NCBI GenBank assembly: GCA_029940345.1 | Contig: JAOZRC010000351.1 | Coordinates: forward strand, 1-6,033 | Length of the DNA: 6,033 bases | Reading direction: 5' to 3' | Source of the DNA: Desulfobacterales bacterium | GTDB lineage: Bacteria > Desulfobacterota > Desulfobacteria > Desulfobacterales > JAUCGF01 | In this document: one piece after another, positions 1-6,033 of the stretch | Layout: every line of letters starts with the position of its first letter | Numbering within the stretch: position 1 is the stretch's first letter | Notes under the pieces: model-generated | The model's input: only the letters and a program-made list of their open reading frames with translations | What the model was told of the DNA's origin: nothing | Database searches by the model: none | Made by a program: the position numbers and the translations under genes

Positions 1-198
1 GGCTATATTACCTGACCTCTTCGAGGTAAAAATAATAATTTGTCAAGCTTGTTATTACCCCCCCTAAAAAAAATCCGTTATAATCAGTATTTTTTCTATA
101 ATTGATTCAGTTCGCTTTTGGGATTTAAAACAGCATCGAATTAAAATCAATCAAATCTTTTAACTCAATTTTAATATTCACCAAAAAAAGGGGGGACT
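1..198 (+). promoter_or_regulatory. AT-rich leader with candidate -10 elements
   Basis: This stretch holds no convincing gene. It is strongly AT-rich compared with the coding regions. Two perfect TATAAT hexamers lie at 79-84 and 97-102, but neither has a good -35 box at 16-18 bp; TTGTCA (40-45) and TTGTTA (49-54) are -35-like but too far upstream. A run of seven C (58-64), one T and eight A (66-73) sits just upstream of the first hexamer. An inverted repeat ATTAAAAT (140-147) / ATTTTAAT (168-175) with a 20-base spacer could be an operator or just reflect base composition. A small hairpin ACCTC-TTC-GAGGT lies at 15-27. The -10 elements are seen in the sequence; their use as promoters is inference. 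Confidence 0.35.
189..195 (+). promoter_or_regulatory. G-rich ribosome binding site of the 199-912 gene
   Basis: AGGGGGG ends three bases before the ATG at 199, and it follows a run of seven A (183-189). It supports the ATG at 199 as the start. The spacing is short if the last Gs do the pairing, but any subset of the G run can pair with the 16S tail. The A-run next to a G-run is prone to slippage in replication. CCCCCCT at 59-65 is exactly complementary to this site. Confidence 0.6.
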
Positions 199-912
199 AT
201 GAAAGAGATTAATTTTGTTAGTGAAATTCAGGAAAAACTCCGCGGATTCGATTTTCTTGAGCAAACTGCCCAAAAATTTATTGATGAGATTTACGAACGC
301 CTGGAAGAAACAATTGTACAGGCCCGGTTTTTCGCGACCGTTCCATTTGGCAAACTACCTGACGCCAATCAGGCTTTTGTCCAAAAACTGGCGCAGTCAA
401 ACAATGTGGCTGATTTAGTGGATGATCTGACCCTGGTGCTGTCATTGTTGGGAACCCGCGGTGAAAACAAGGATTGGAACAGCCGCCACAACTCTGAGGG
501 ACATGTCGGCATTCCCTTGGTCTCATCGGCTTTCATCGACGAAATTCCCATGATGTCACGTCTTTTAAAAGAGCTGGGACTGGGTCTGGAATGGATTGAC
601 AGCAAAGACAGCAATATTGTGGGTGAAACCATGGGTAAAATGTCCGGCCTGTTTTATGTCAGGGACGCCGCCACAGAAGTCGATCAGCGGGGCCGCAAGA
701 TTATTGCCGCCCAGGATTTTGTCGAGCGCTATCATGTCAAAACCGTTTTTGGCCTTGGTGGCGGTTACTTGATCGGAAAAATGTTCATTACCACCATCAT
801 TTTCACGCGTGAAACCATTGATAAAGATCATATAACCTCTTTTTTACCGCTGCTTAATGCCTTTAAGATGAGTACTACCTCACTGGTTTCCCAGGGAAAA
901 ATATTCGGCTGA
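199..912 (+). CDS. Soluble sensor-like protein of unknown family beside an MCP
   Basis: I do not recognise a named family for this 237-residue protein. It has no signal peptide and no clear membrane helix, so it should be cytoplasmic. An amphipathic helical N-terminus (about residues 1-43) is followed by an alpha/beta region: RFFATVPFG (43-51), a helix with LVDDLTLVLSLLGTRG (73-88), a polar loop with W93, R96 and H98, then GHVGIPLVSSAF (101-112). FYVRDAA (152-158) is followed by GRKIIAAQDFVERY (165-178). The C-terminus has a GLGGGYLIGKMFITTIIFTRE strand pair near 185-205 and a final helix. The order of strands and the closing hydrophobic beta hairpin plus helix look like a GAF/PAS-type ligand-binding fold; this is pattern inference, not a family match. 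It starts 92 bases before neither more nor less than the MCP gene on the same strand, so co-transcription and a sensory role with that receptor are plausible. It could equally be an independent signalling protein. The ORF is intact with a good ribosome binding site. Confidence 0.85.
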   Translation: MKEINFVSEIQEKLRGFDFLEQTAQKFIDEIYERLEETIVQARFFATVPFGKLPDANQAFVQKLAQSNNVADLVDDLTLVLSLLGTRGENKDWNSRHNSEGHVGIPLVSSAFIDEIPMMSRLLKELGLGLEWIDSKDSNIVGETMGKMSGLFYVRDAATEVDQRGRKIIAAQDFVERYHVKTVFGLGGGYLIGKMFITTIIFTRETIDKDHITSFLPLLNAFKMSTTSLVSQGKIFG

Positions 913-957
913 TTTGTCATAACAGTCTATGTTTAGCCGATTTTATAAATTAATAGA

Positions 958-990
958 AATTCGCATTGCCGGTCGTTTACCGGCTGAATT
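958..990 (+). other. GC-rich hairpin in the gap before the MCP gene
   Basis: GCCGGT (968-973), loop CGTTT, and ACCGGC (979-984) form a perfect 6-bp GC-rich stem. An outer AATTC (958-962) / GAATT (986-990) can extend it across an asymmetric internal loop. No T-run follows, so it is not a standard intrinsic terminator. It ends one base before the ribosome binding site CGGAG (991-995) of the MCP gene, so it could tune translation or protect the 3' end of the upstream transcript. The pairing is seen in the sequence; the role is inference. Confidence 0.45.
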
Positions 991-1004
991 CGGAGTCTGC
1001 CTAA

Positions 1005-4000
1005 ATGGATACACCTGTCAATAGTCAAAAAAGCATTATTTCCCGAATGGGGCTGCTGCTGATCCTTGTGGTCACCATCGTTACCGCCTTATTTAGCGCC
1101 TATCGCTATCTGAATCTTCAATCAGATGGAATAAACGAATTGCGGCGCATGGGGGACATGGCCGCCGTGCGGCTATCCAGCCAATTCAGCGCTTCCGGTT
1201 TGTACGAGTCATCGACTGACTTGGAAAAACCGATCCTGGCCGAAATGTTGGAAAAACGAATTTTGGCAGTGTTGATCATGGATAATGACGGCGCGATTAT
1301 CCAGGGCAGACAAAGAAAAAACACCGGGGAAATAGTCCCCGCTCCGGAAGAGATAGTCAGTGATTTTGTGGTCCGCAAACAGGAGATTAAGGGCGGTGCC
1401 CAATTGGCAAAAGTTCAGATATACATGACACCCGCCTTGCTTCAGGCAAGTTTGAAGGCTGAAGTCGTAAAATCTATACTTTTGATTCTGGCGTTAAACC
1501 TGATAATTTTTATTATATCGTCACTTTATGCATCAAGAATCAAAAATTCACTTGTACAGATGGTTCAGGCTGCCGACGCCGCAGCCAATGGCAATCTTGA
1601 TCAGGAAATTCAGATAGAAGGCAATGATGAAATCGGTCGTATGGCCACGCTTTTGCGTCAAATGATCGCCGCCCTGAAACAATCCAAGGCTGAAACGACC
1701 GAATATGTTGAAATCTTGGATCATATCCCCACTCCCGTGGCCGTCATGGACCGTGAATTGAATGTCAAATTCATCAATGCGGCCGGGGCCGATCTTGTGG
1801 GAAAAACTTCCGATGCCTGCCAGGATGAGAAGTGTTTTAATCTGTTTCACACCGATCACTGCAATACTTCCGACTGCCGTGTAGTTCAGGCAATAGATCA
1901 AAATCGTATATGCACGGGTGAAACATCCGCATCATTGCCGTCCGGCGCCATCCCTGTTCGATATACGGCAGCGCCGCTACAAAATCACAAGGGCGATGTC
2001 AGCGGCTGTGTTGAGTATCTGGTTGATATCAGTCACGAGGTCAGAATCACGAACGAATTTTCGGAATTGAGTGCGGCGATCATTGACGGCCAACTTGACG
2101 TGCGGGCCGATGAAAAGAAATTTGAAGGCAATCATCTTCGTATTGTTCGAAGGTTCAATGATACGTTAAATGCGTTGATCGAGCCGTTGCGAATGATTAC
2201 CCAAAAAACTGATCGTATCATCCTGGGCGACATTCCCGCCAAAATCACATCGGAGTATAAAGGCGAATTCAACGATGTCAAAACCAATCTGAACCGTTTA
2301 ATTGACGCCATGAACCAGGCCGCCGAGATTGCCGAAGCCATTGCCGCGGGCAACCTGGCTGTCGATGCGGTTGAACGATCGGATCAGGATCGGCTCATGA
2401 TTGCCATGAATGCCATGGTCGGCAGCCTAAAAACGGTTGTTCAGGAAATCAACACGGTCAGTGCCGCCATTCAAAACGGCCGCCTGGATATCCGCGGACA
2501 TAGCGCGGATTTTCAGGGCGGGTGGAGAGAACTGATACAAGGGGTCAATGATTTAATCGATGCCGTTGCGATTCCCATCAGCATGACTGCCGAGGCCGTG
2601 AGTATGATCGCCAGCGGCATTGTCCCGGGTGAAATCACCGAAGAATACCAGGGTGATTTCAACGTTATCCGCAACAATCTCAATCTTTGCATCGGGGCAG
2701 TGAATGGTCTGATGACCGAAGTTTCCCAACTGACGCAGGCTGTGGTGGCAGGACGCCTTGACATACGCGGCGACGCCGAAGCCTTTCAAGGTGGATGGAA
2801 AAAGATGCTGGAAGGCATCAATGCCCTGATTGACGCTTTTGTCCTGCCGATCAGTATGACTGCGGAAGCGGTGGACATGATTGCCAGCGGAAGCATCCCG
2901 GGGCAAATCACCGAGGAATATCAGGGTGATTTTGATATTATTCGCAACAATTTAAACCGATGTATCGGGGCAATAAAAGGCATGGTGGATGAAACCATCA
3001 GGCTGACTGATGGCGCCGTTCAAGGCCAGCTGGATATCCGTGGCGACGCTCGGAATTTCAGCGGTGATTACGCCCGGATTATCACCGGCATGAACAATAC
3101 GCTGGACGTTGTTATCACGCCACTGAACGAGACTGCGGAATATATTAAACGAATTTCGGTGGGCGACATCCCGGGTCTGATCACCGCCGAATATCAGGGT
3201 GATTTTAATACCATTAAAAATAATCTGAATCTGCTCATTTCAAATCTGCAAAGTGCGGTTGATGTGGCCGAAAAAATCGCCGCGGGGGAATTGTCAGTCA
3301 CTGTCAAAATCCTTTCCGAAAACGACATGCTGGGACAGGCGTTGACTAAAATGGTCGCTACGCTCCAAGCCATGACCCGTGACATCAGAAACCTGGTTGA
3401 TGCCGCGCTCCAAGGCAACCTTGATGCGCGTGCGGATGATACGAAATTTAGCGGTGAGTTTGCGGTCATTATCGGTGGCATCAATCAAACCCTGGAAGCC
3501 ATTATCGCCCCCCTGAAAATGACCGCTGCTTATGTCGATCGCATCGCTGAGGGCGATATCCCGGATAAAATCACGGACACCTATACAGGCGATTTCAATG
3601 CCATTAAAACCAACCTTAATCAGATGATCGAAAACCTGGGGCGTTTTTCGATACAGGTCCAAAAAGCATCGGGGCAGGTCGCAACCGCCGGTGTGCAGTT
3701 GAGTTCCAGTGCCCAGCAGATTTCAGAAGGGACCTCGGAACAGGCGGCCAGCACTGAAGAGGTCTCCACTTCAATCGAAGAGTTGGACAGTATGGTCGAG
3801 CACAATGCCGACAGCGCCCGTGAAACCACTTCTATCGCAAGTCTGGCGGCTCAGGACGCCATCAAAGGCGGCCGGGCCGTCAATGAAACCGTTCAGGCCA
3901 TGATAAATATTTCGGACAAAATTCGTATCATTGAACAAATTGCCCGCCAAACCGATATGCTGGCGCTCAACGCCGCCATCGAAGCCGCGCGCGCCGGAGA

Positions 4001-4574
4001 AAAAGGCCGGGGATTTGCGGTCGTGGCGGCCGAGGTGCGCAAATTGGCGGAGCGCAGCCAGGCCGCCGCCAAGAACATTAACCAGCTTTCGCAAGCCAAC
4101 ATGGAGACGGCTCAAAAAGCCGGATCGCTGCTTGATAAGATGGTGCCCATGATTCAGAAAACCTCCGAACTGGTGGAAGAGATCAGTCTCGGCTCTTCTG
4201 AACAGGCGCGCGGTATTTCCCAGATTAACAGCGCCATCAATCAACTGAATCAAGTCATCCAGGAAAACGCCGCCGCCACCGAACAGATGGCAGCCAGCAG
4301 CCTCTCGTTTTCACAACAAGCCGAGCAGCTTTCAGAGATTGCATCCTTCTTTAAAGTGCCGGATACATTAATTGAAGAGTTGGGTGAGAATGACGCCGAA
4401 GCCCTTGAGGATGGCAATCAAAGTCCGTCTGCAACCAGATCCAAGCAATCAAAAACGAATGAAAAGCACTTACGAACTGAAAATGGGCAACTTCATGCCA
4501 ATACCACAACGATCAAAATTCCCGGACAGGGCTTTGAAATCAATTACGATGATGAGGAATTCGAAGAATTTTAA
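1005..4574 (+). CDS. Large methyl-accepting chemotaxis protein with PAS and poly-HAMP array
   Basis: This is a transmembrane chemoreceptor of 1189 residues, about twice the usual MCP length. TM1 (about 15-33) and TM2 (about 157-175) flank a periplasmic sensor of about 120 residues with a PDC-like strand ([16 protein letters not shown], 86-101). A HAMP follows (about 176-229, with NDEIGRM at 207-213; the usual proline is replaced by S182). A PAS domain spans about 231-345 and has cysteines at 272, 277, 286, 291, 303 and 335. HAMP-like modules fill about 353-880. The signalling domain (about 881-1117) has the conserved hairpin tip [19 protein letters not shown] near 980-998 followed by [18 protein letters not shown], so it should bind CheW and CheA. 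Likely methylation segments are [10 protein letters not shown] (911-920) and [13 protein letters not shown] (1086-1098), substrates for CheR and CheB. A polar tail of about 70 residues ends in EFEEF, which fits the CheR-tether pattern x-[FWYH]-x-x-[FWYH]. The ATG at 1005 has CGGAG nine bases upstream. The MCP assignment is certain; the ligand is unknown. Confidence 0.97.
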   Translation: MDTPVNSQKSIISRMGLLLILVVTIVTALFSAYRYLNLQSDGINELRRMGDMAAVRLSSQFSASGLYESSTDLEKPILAEMLEKRILAVLIMDNDGAIIQGRQRKNTGEIVPAPEEIVSDFVVRKQEIKGGAQLAKVQIYMTPALLQASLKAEVVKSILLILALNLIIFIISSLYASRIKNSLVQMVQAADAAANGNLDQEIQIEGNDEIGRMATLLRQMIAALKQSKAETTEYVEILDHIPTPVAVMDRELNVKFINAAGADLVGKTSDACQDEKCFNLFHTDHCNTSDCRVVQAIDQNRICTGETSASLPSGAIPVRYTAAPLQNHKGDVSGCVEYLVDISHEVRITNEFSELSAAIIDGQLDVRADEKKFEGNHLRIVRRFNDTLNALIEPLRMITQKTDRIILGDIPAKITSEYKGEFNDVKTNLNRLIDAMNQAAEIAEAIAAGNLAVDAVERSDQDRLMIAMNAMVGSLKTVVQEINTVSAAIQNGRLDIRGHSADFQGGWRELIQGVNDLIDAVAIPISMTAEAVSMIASGIVPGEITEEYQGDFNVIRNNLNLCIGAVNGLMTEVSQLTQAVVAGRLDIRGDAEAFQGGWKKMLEGINALIDAFVLPISMTAEAVDMIASGSIPGQITEEYQGDFDIIRNNLNRCIGAIKGMVDETIRLTDGAVQGQLDIRGDARNFSGDYARIITGMNNTLDVVITPLNETAEYIKRISVGDIPGLITAEYQGDFNTIKNNLNLLISNLQSAVDVAEKIAAGELSVTVKILSENDMLGQALTKMVATLQAMTRDIRNLVDAALQGNLDARADDTKFSGEFAVIIGGINQTLEAIIAPLKMTAAYVDRIAEGDIPDKITDTYTGDFNAIKTNLNQMIENLGRFSIQVQKASGQVATAGVQLSSSAQQISEGTSEQAASTEEVSTSIEELDSMVEHNADSARETTSIASLAAQDAIKGGRAVNETVQAMINISDKIRIIEQIARQTDMLALNAAIEAARAGEKGRGFAVVAAEVRKLAERSQAAAKNINQLSQANMETAQKAGSLLDKMVPMIQKTSELVEEISLGSSEQARGISQINSAINQLNQVIQENAAATEQMAASSLSFSQQAEQLSEIASFFKVPDTLIEELGENDAEALEDGNQSPSATRSKQSKTNEKHLRTENGQLHANTTTIKIPGQGFEINYDDEEFEEF
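2061..3644 (+). repeat. Coding array of HAMP-like modules (residues 353-880 of the MCP)
   Basis: Five copies of a two-part unit (A) are seen. Each begins with a GxLDxR motif (glycine at residues 362, 492, 583, 674, 804) and has a GDIPxxITxEYxGDFN-like second half (proline at 411, 541, 632, 723, 853). The distance from glycine to proline is 49 residues in all five. Between A1 and A2, and between A4 and A5, lies one single canonical-like HAMP (B) with AAGNLAV (447-453) or AAGELSV (759-765) and a later acidic stretch (SDQD, SEND). The order is A-B-A-A-A-B-A. With the membrane-proximal HAMP and two HAMP-like halves per A unit, this gives about 13 modules. Poly-HAMP arrays are known in receptors such as Aer2 and in fungal Nik1-type kinases, where they relay and invert conformational signals; the number and order here are read from the sequence. 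Confidence 0.85.
2460..3005 (+). repeat. Two tandem 273-bp repeats within the MCP gene
   Basis: Residues 486-576 (2460-2732) and 577-667 (2733-3005) are adjacent copies of the A unit, about 57 of 91 residues identical by hand count, with no indel. Both share [28 protein letters not shown] and RNNLN, and both differ from the outer units, which have FSGDY/FSGEF or FEGNH and a PL pair. A third, less similar copy follows at about 3006-3278. At the DNA level an exact 18-base match (GAATATCAGGGTGATTTT) occurs at 2916-2933 and 3189-3206, again 273 bases apart. This points to internal duplication, and makes the gene open to expansion or loss of units by recombination. Confidence 0.85.
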
Positions 4575-4640
4575 AGACCTGCGCCATAGGCATCTCGCCC
4601 AGATTTCAGATCGCATGCTCTACGGTTAATGTTCATATAG

Positions 4641-4670
4641 AGCGAAGGATAAGGGGTATCGCGTTTCGCT
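4641..4670 (+). other. Nested hairpin between the MCP and CNNM genes
   Basis: AGCGAA (4641-4646) pairs with TTCGCT (4665-4670), and inside it GATA (4648-4651) pairs with TATC (4657-4660) around an AGGGG loop. It lies 66 bases after the MCP stop. The bases after it (TCAATTATTC) are T-rich but not a true T-run, so it would be at best a weak intrinsic terminator. It may alternatively be a structured 3' end. The pairing is seen; termination is inference. Nothing else gene-like lies in the 195-base gap. Confidence 0.3.
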
Positions 4671-4698
4671 TCAATTATTCCATAGACATACAGATAAT
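4670..4698 (+). promoter_or_regulatory. Weak sigma70-type promoter candidate for the CNNM gene
   Basis: TTCAAT (4670-4675) and GATAAT (4693-4698) are spaced by 17 bp; the -10 matches the consensus at five of six positions, the -35 at only three. A second -10-like hexamer TATACT lies at 4726-4731 without a good -35. The 195-base gap and the hairpin at 4641-4670 make a separate transcript for the downstream gene reasonable. Low confidence because AT-rich DNA gives such matches by chance. Confidence 0.25.
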
Positions 4699-4743
4699 CA
4701 ATATCACTGCGTTATCAGTCAGAGATATACTATGGTTTGGCTT

Positions 4744-4766
4744 TCCCCGCAGGGGATATTAGGATT
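4744..4766 (+). promoter_or_regulatory. Start region of the CNNM gene: tight hairpin and ribosome binding site
   Basis: TCCCC (4744-4748), loop GCA, GGGGA (4752-4756) form a five-bp hairpin. The G-rich strand could itself be a Shine-Dalgarno sequence but is 13 bases from the ATG at 4770 and would be occluded. AGGATT (4761-4766), with AGGA five bases before the ATG, is the better site. An in-frame TTG at 4737 lies upstream of the hairpin and has no good ribosome binding site, so ATG 4770 is preferred. Confidence 0.5.
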
Positions 4767-4769
4767 GCA

Positions 4770-5948
4770 ATGATAAAATTAACGCATAAGCGGTTTCGTT
4801 GGCCAGTCATATTCGTGTTACTTTTAATTACAGCCAGTACCGTATTCGCGCTTGGCATGGCGAATACGAAAGCTTCCGCTCCCGAATACTCCCGCTCGGA
4901 TGTCGTACTGCTGGTGACATACGTGCTGATGGCATTGGTTTTCTCCTTTCTCTGTTCCGTGGCGGAAGCGGTTCTTCTGAGCATTACACCTTCTTACATC
5001 GCGGGTTTGCGCGAGGAGAAACCGAAACTTGCGGCGCTGTTGAAACAGTTGAAGCAGGAAAACGTGGACCAATCGCTTGCGGCCATCCTGACCTTGAACA
5101 CCATTGCCCATACGGTCGGGGCGATCGGCTCAGGGGCCAAAGCTACAGCCGTATTCGGCAGCACTTGGTTCGGCCTGTTTTCGGCGATCATGACGTTGAT
5201 GATCCTGTTCCTTTCCGAAATTATTCCCAAAACATTGGGTGCCGTCCACTGGCGAAAACTTACGGGAATAACATCAATTTTTGTACGCACACTGATTCTG
5301 ATCCTTTTCCCACTGATCTGGCTATCGGAACGGTTAACCAAACTGATCGCGCGCCGGGAAAACATCCATGTGTTCAGCCGCGATGAATTTATCGCCATGG
5401 CGGGCATCGGAGAACAGGCCGGACACATCAAAGAGCGCGAATCGCGGATTATCCGCAACTTGTTTCGCTTTGAATCAATAAAAGCCAAGGATATTATGAC
5501 GCCACGAACAGTGATTGTTGCGCTCTGGCAGGATATGACGGTGACGGAAGCACTTGACGTCAAATCGCTTGCCCCCTTCTCGCGCCTGCCCTTGTACCGA
5601 AGGAATATTGATGATATTATCGGTTTTATCCTCAAAGACGACATGTTGTTATCCAAGGCGCAGGATCAAAGAGAGGTCAAACTCGAGACCTTGAAGCGGG
5701 ATATAATGACTGTATCGGGTGAGATGACGTTGTCAGGTCTGTTGGAATTCCTGCTTGATCAACGTCAGCATATCGCCCTGGTCGTTGATGAGTACGGAGG
5801 GACTAAGGGGCTGGTGACGCTCGAAGATGTGGTGGAGACCCTGTTGGGTATGGAAATTGTCGATGAGATGGACAAGGTGGAAGATATGCAGGCCTTGGCG
5901 AGACAACAGTGGGAAAAACGTGCCAAGGCGCTTGGCCTGGGTTTGTGA
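4770..5948 (+). CDS. CNNM/CorC-type membrane protein (DUF21 plus CBS pair), short form
   Basis: This 392-residue inner-membrane protein belongs to the CNNM/CorC (hemolysin-like) family, linked to Mg2+ or other cation transport. An N-terminal hydrophobic segment (about 11-30) followed by KASAPEY resembles a signal peptide, or an extra helix. The DUF21 domain has helices at about 44-70, 104-124, 131-157 and a juxtamembrane helix near 165-187. Family marks are SVAEAVLLS (63-71), N110 in LTLNTIAH and SEIIPKTLG (149-157). Cytoplasmic CBS motifs follow: KDIMTPRTVIVAL (240-252), FSRLPLYR (270-277) with DDIIGFILKDDML (281-293), and HIALVVDEYGGTKGLVTLEDVVETLLG (near 334-360), ending in EIVDEMD. The protein then stops after about 25 charged residues, so the usual C-terminal CorC_HlyC domain is absent. 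CBS pairs in this family bind adenine nucleotides, often with Mg2+. The ATG at 4770 is chosen over TTG at 4737 for its ribosome binding site. The family call is firm; the transported ion is not shown. No link to the chemoreceptor is evident. Confidence 0.93.
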   Translation: MIKLTHKRFRWPVIFVLLLITASTVFALGMANTKASAPEYSRSDVVLLVTYVLMALVFSFLCSVAEAVLLSITPSYIAGLREEKPKLAALLKQLKQENVDQSLAAILTLNTIAHTVGAIGSGAKATAVFGSTWFGLFSAIMTLMILFLSEIIPKTLGAVHWRKLTGITSIFVRTLILILFPLIWLSERLTKLIARRENIHVFSRDEFIAMAGIGEQAGHIKERESRIIRNLFRFESIKAKDIMTPRTVIVALWQDMTVTEALDVKSLAPFSRLPLYRRNIDDIIGFILKDDMLLSKAQDQREVKLETLKRDIMTVSGEMTLSGLLEFLLDQRQHIALVVDEYGGTKGLVTLEDVVETLLGMEIVDEMDKVEDMQALARQQWEKRAKALGLGL

Positions 5949-5963
5949 AGCATAAGGAAGGGG

Positions 5964-5996
5964 ATGAATATCACAATATTAAGTAACCGACCATAA
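5964..5996 (+). CDS. Possible 10-codon ORF with a strong ribosome-binding-like sequence
   Basis: AAGGAAGGGG (5954-5963) directly precedes an ATG at 5964, giving MNITILSNRP and a TAA at 5994-5996. The stop lies in the 5' arm of the hairpin at 5990-6006, an arrangement like a leader peptide in front of a structured RNA. Nothing in the peptide (no run of one amino acid) suggests a classic attenuator. It may be chance, or the first codons of nothing real. Reported only because the purine-rich site is much better than expected in an intergenic tail. Confidence 0.15.
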   Translation: MNITILSNRP

Positions 5997-6006
5997 GTTT
6001 TATGGT
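5990..6006 (+). terminator. Candidate hairpin downstream of the CNNM gene
   Basis: ACCATAA (5990-5996), loop GTT, and TTATGGT (6000-6006) form a perfect seven-bp stem 41 bases after the stop codon at 5946-5948. GC TTTT C follows, so only a short T-run is present. The stem is AT-rich, so as an intrinsic terminator it would be weak; it could also be an operator-like palindrome for a gene beyond the window. Confidence 0.35.
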
Positions 6007-6033
6007 GCTTTTCGCCACTGTTGTTAGAATAAT

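Noticed and set aside
1..15. Tail of an upstream gene ending at TGA 13-15
   Set aside because: Only four codons would be inside the window, which cannot be told from chance.
2061..3644. CRISPR array or mobile-element repeats
   Set aside because: The periodicity is 273 or 390 bases, stays in one reading frame and encodes diverged HAMP-like modules; there are no short identical repeats with unique spacers.
3771..4253. Minus-strand open frame of 160 codons opposite the MCP signalling domain
   Set aside because: It lies wholly antisense to the highly conserved receptor hairpin, so the coding constraint belongs to the + strand.
4737..4769. TTG at 4737 as the start of the CNNM protein
   Set aside because: It lacks a good ribosome binding site and would add 11 residues before the signal-like segment; ATG at 4770 has AGGA at suitable distance.
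4799..5386. Second + strand frame of 195 codons inside the CNNM gene
   Set aside because: It is out of frame with a well-supported family protein, and its translation is rich in R, G and H with no membrane or domain pattern.
4994..5656. Minus-strand open frame of 220 codons opposite the CNNM gene
   Set aside because: The + strand frame has clear DUF21 and CBS motifs; the antisense frame has no recognisable motif and is typical of shadow frames in moderately GC-rich coding DNA.

Overview
The window holds three complete genes, all on the + strand, with an AT-rich leader and short intergenic stretches that contain hairpins but no further genes. The style of the genes suggests a Gram-negative bacterium of the former Deltaproteobacteria (Desulfobacterota-like): a very large methyl-accepting chemotaxis protein (MCP) with a cysteine-bearing PAS domain and a poly-HAMP array, a sensor-like soluble protein beside it, and purine-rich ribosome binding sites. 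This placement is an inference from memory of similar proteins; no rRNA or marker gene is present.

Layout. Positions 1-198 are an AT-rich leader with two perfect TATAAT hexamers, C and A homopolymers, and a G-rich ribosome binding site. Positions 199-912 encode a 237-residue soluble protein with no signal peptide or membrane helix; it looks like a GAF/PAS-type sensory fold but I cannot name the family. A 92-base gap with a GC-rich hairpin leads to 1005-4574, an 1189-residue transmembrane MCP. Its order is TM1, small periplasmic sensor, TM2, HAMP, cysteine-rich PAS, a long array of HAMP-like modules, the cytoplasmic signalling hairpin, and a flexible tail ending in a CheR-tether-like pentapeptide (EFEEF). 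A 195-base gap with another hairpin and a weak promoter candidate precedes 4770-5948, a CNNM/CorC-type membrane protein (DUF21 plus a CBS pair) that lacks the usual C-terminal CorC_HlyC domain. The last 85 bases hold a strong ribosome-binding-like site before a 10-codon ORF and a 7-bp hairpin.

The first two genes plausibly form one signalling unit: a small cytoplasmic sensor-like protein followed by a receptor that would pass signals through CheW/CheA to the flagellar motor or another Che output. The third gene is an ion-transport-type membrane protein with its own possible promoter and no evident functional tie to the receptor.

The most notable structure is inside the MCP. Five two-part HAMP-like units (A) and two single canonical-like HAMPs (B) are arranged A-B-A-A-A-B-A, with landmark residues spaced exactly 130, 91, 91 and 130 residues apart. 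No clearly new defence or mobile system is visible.
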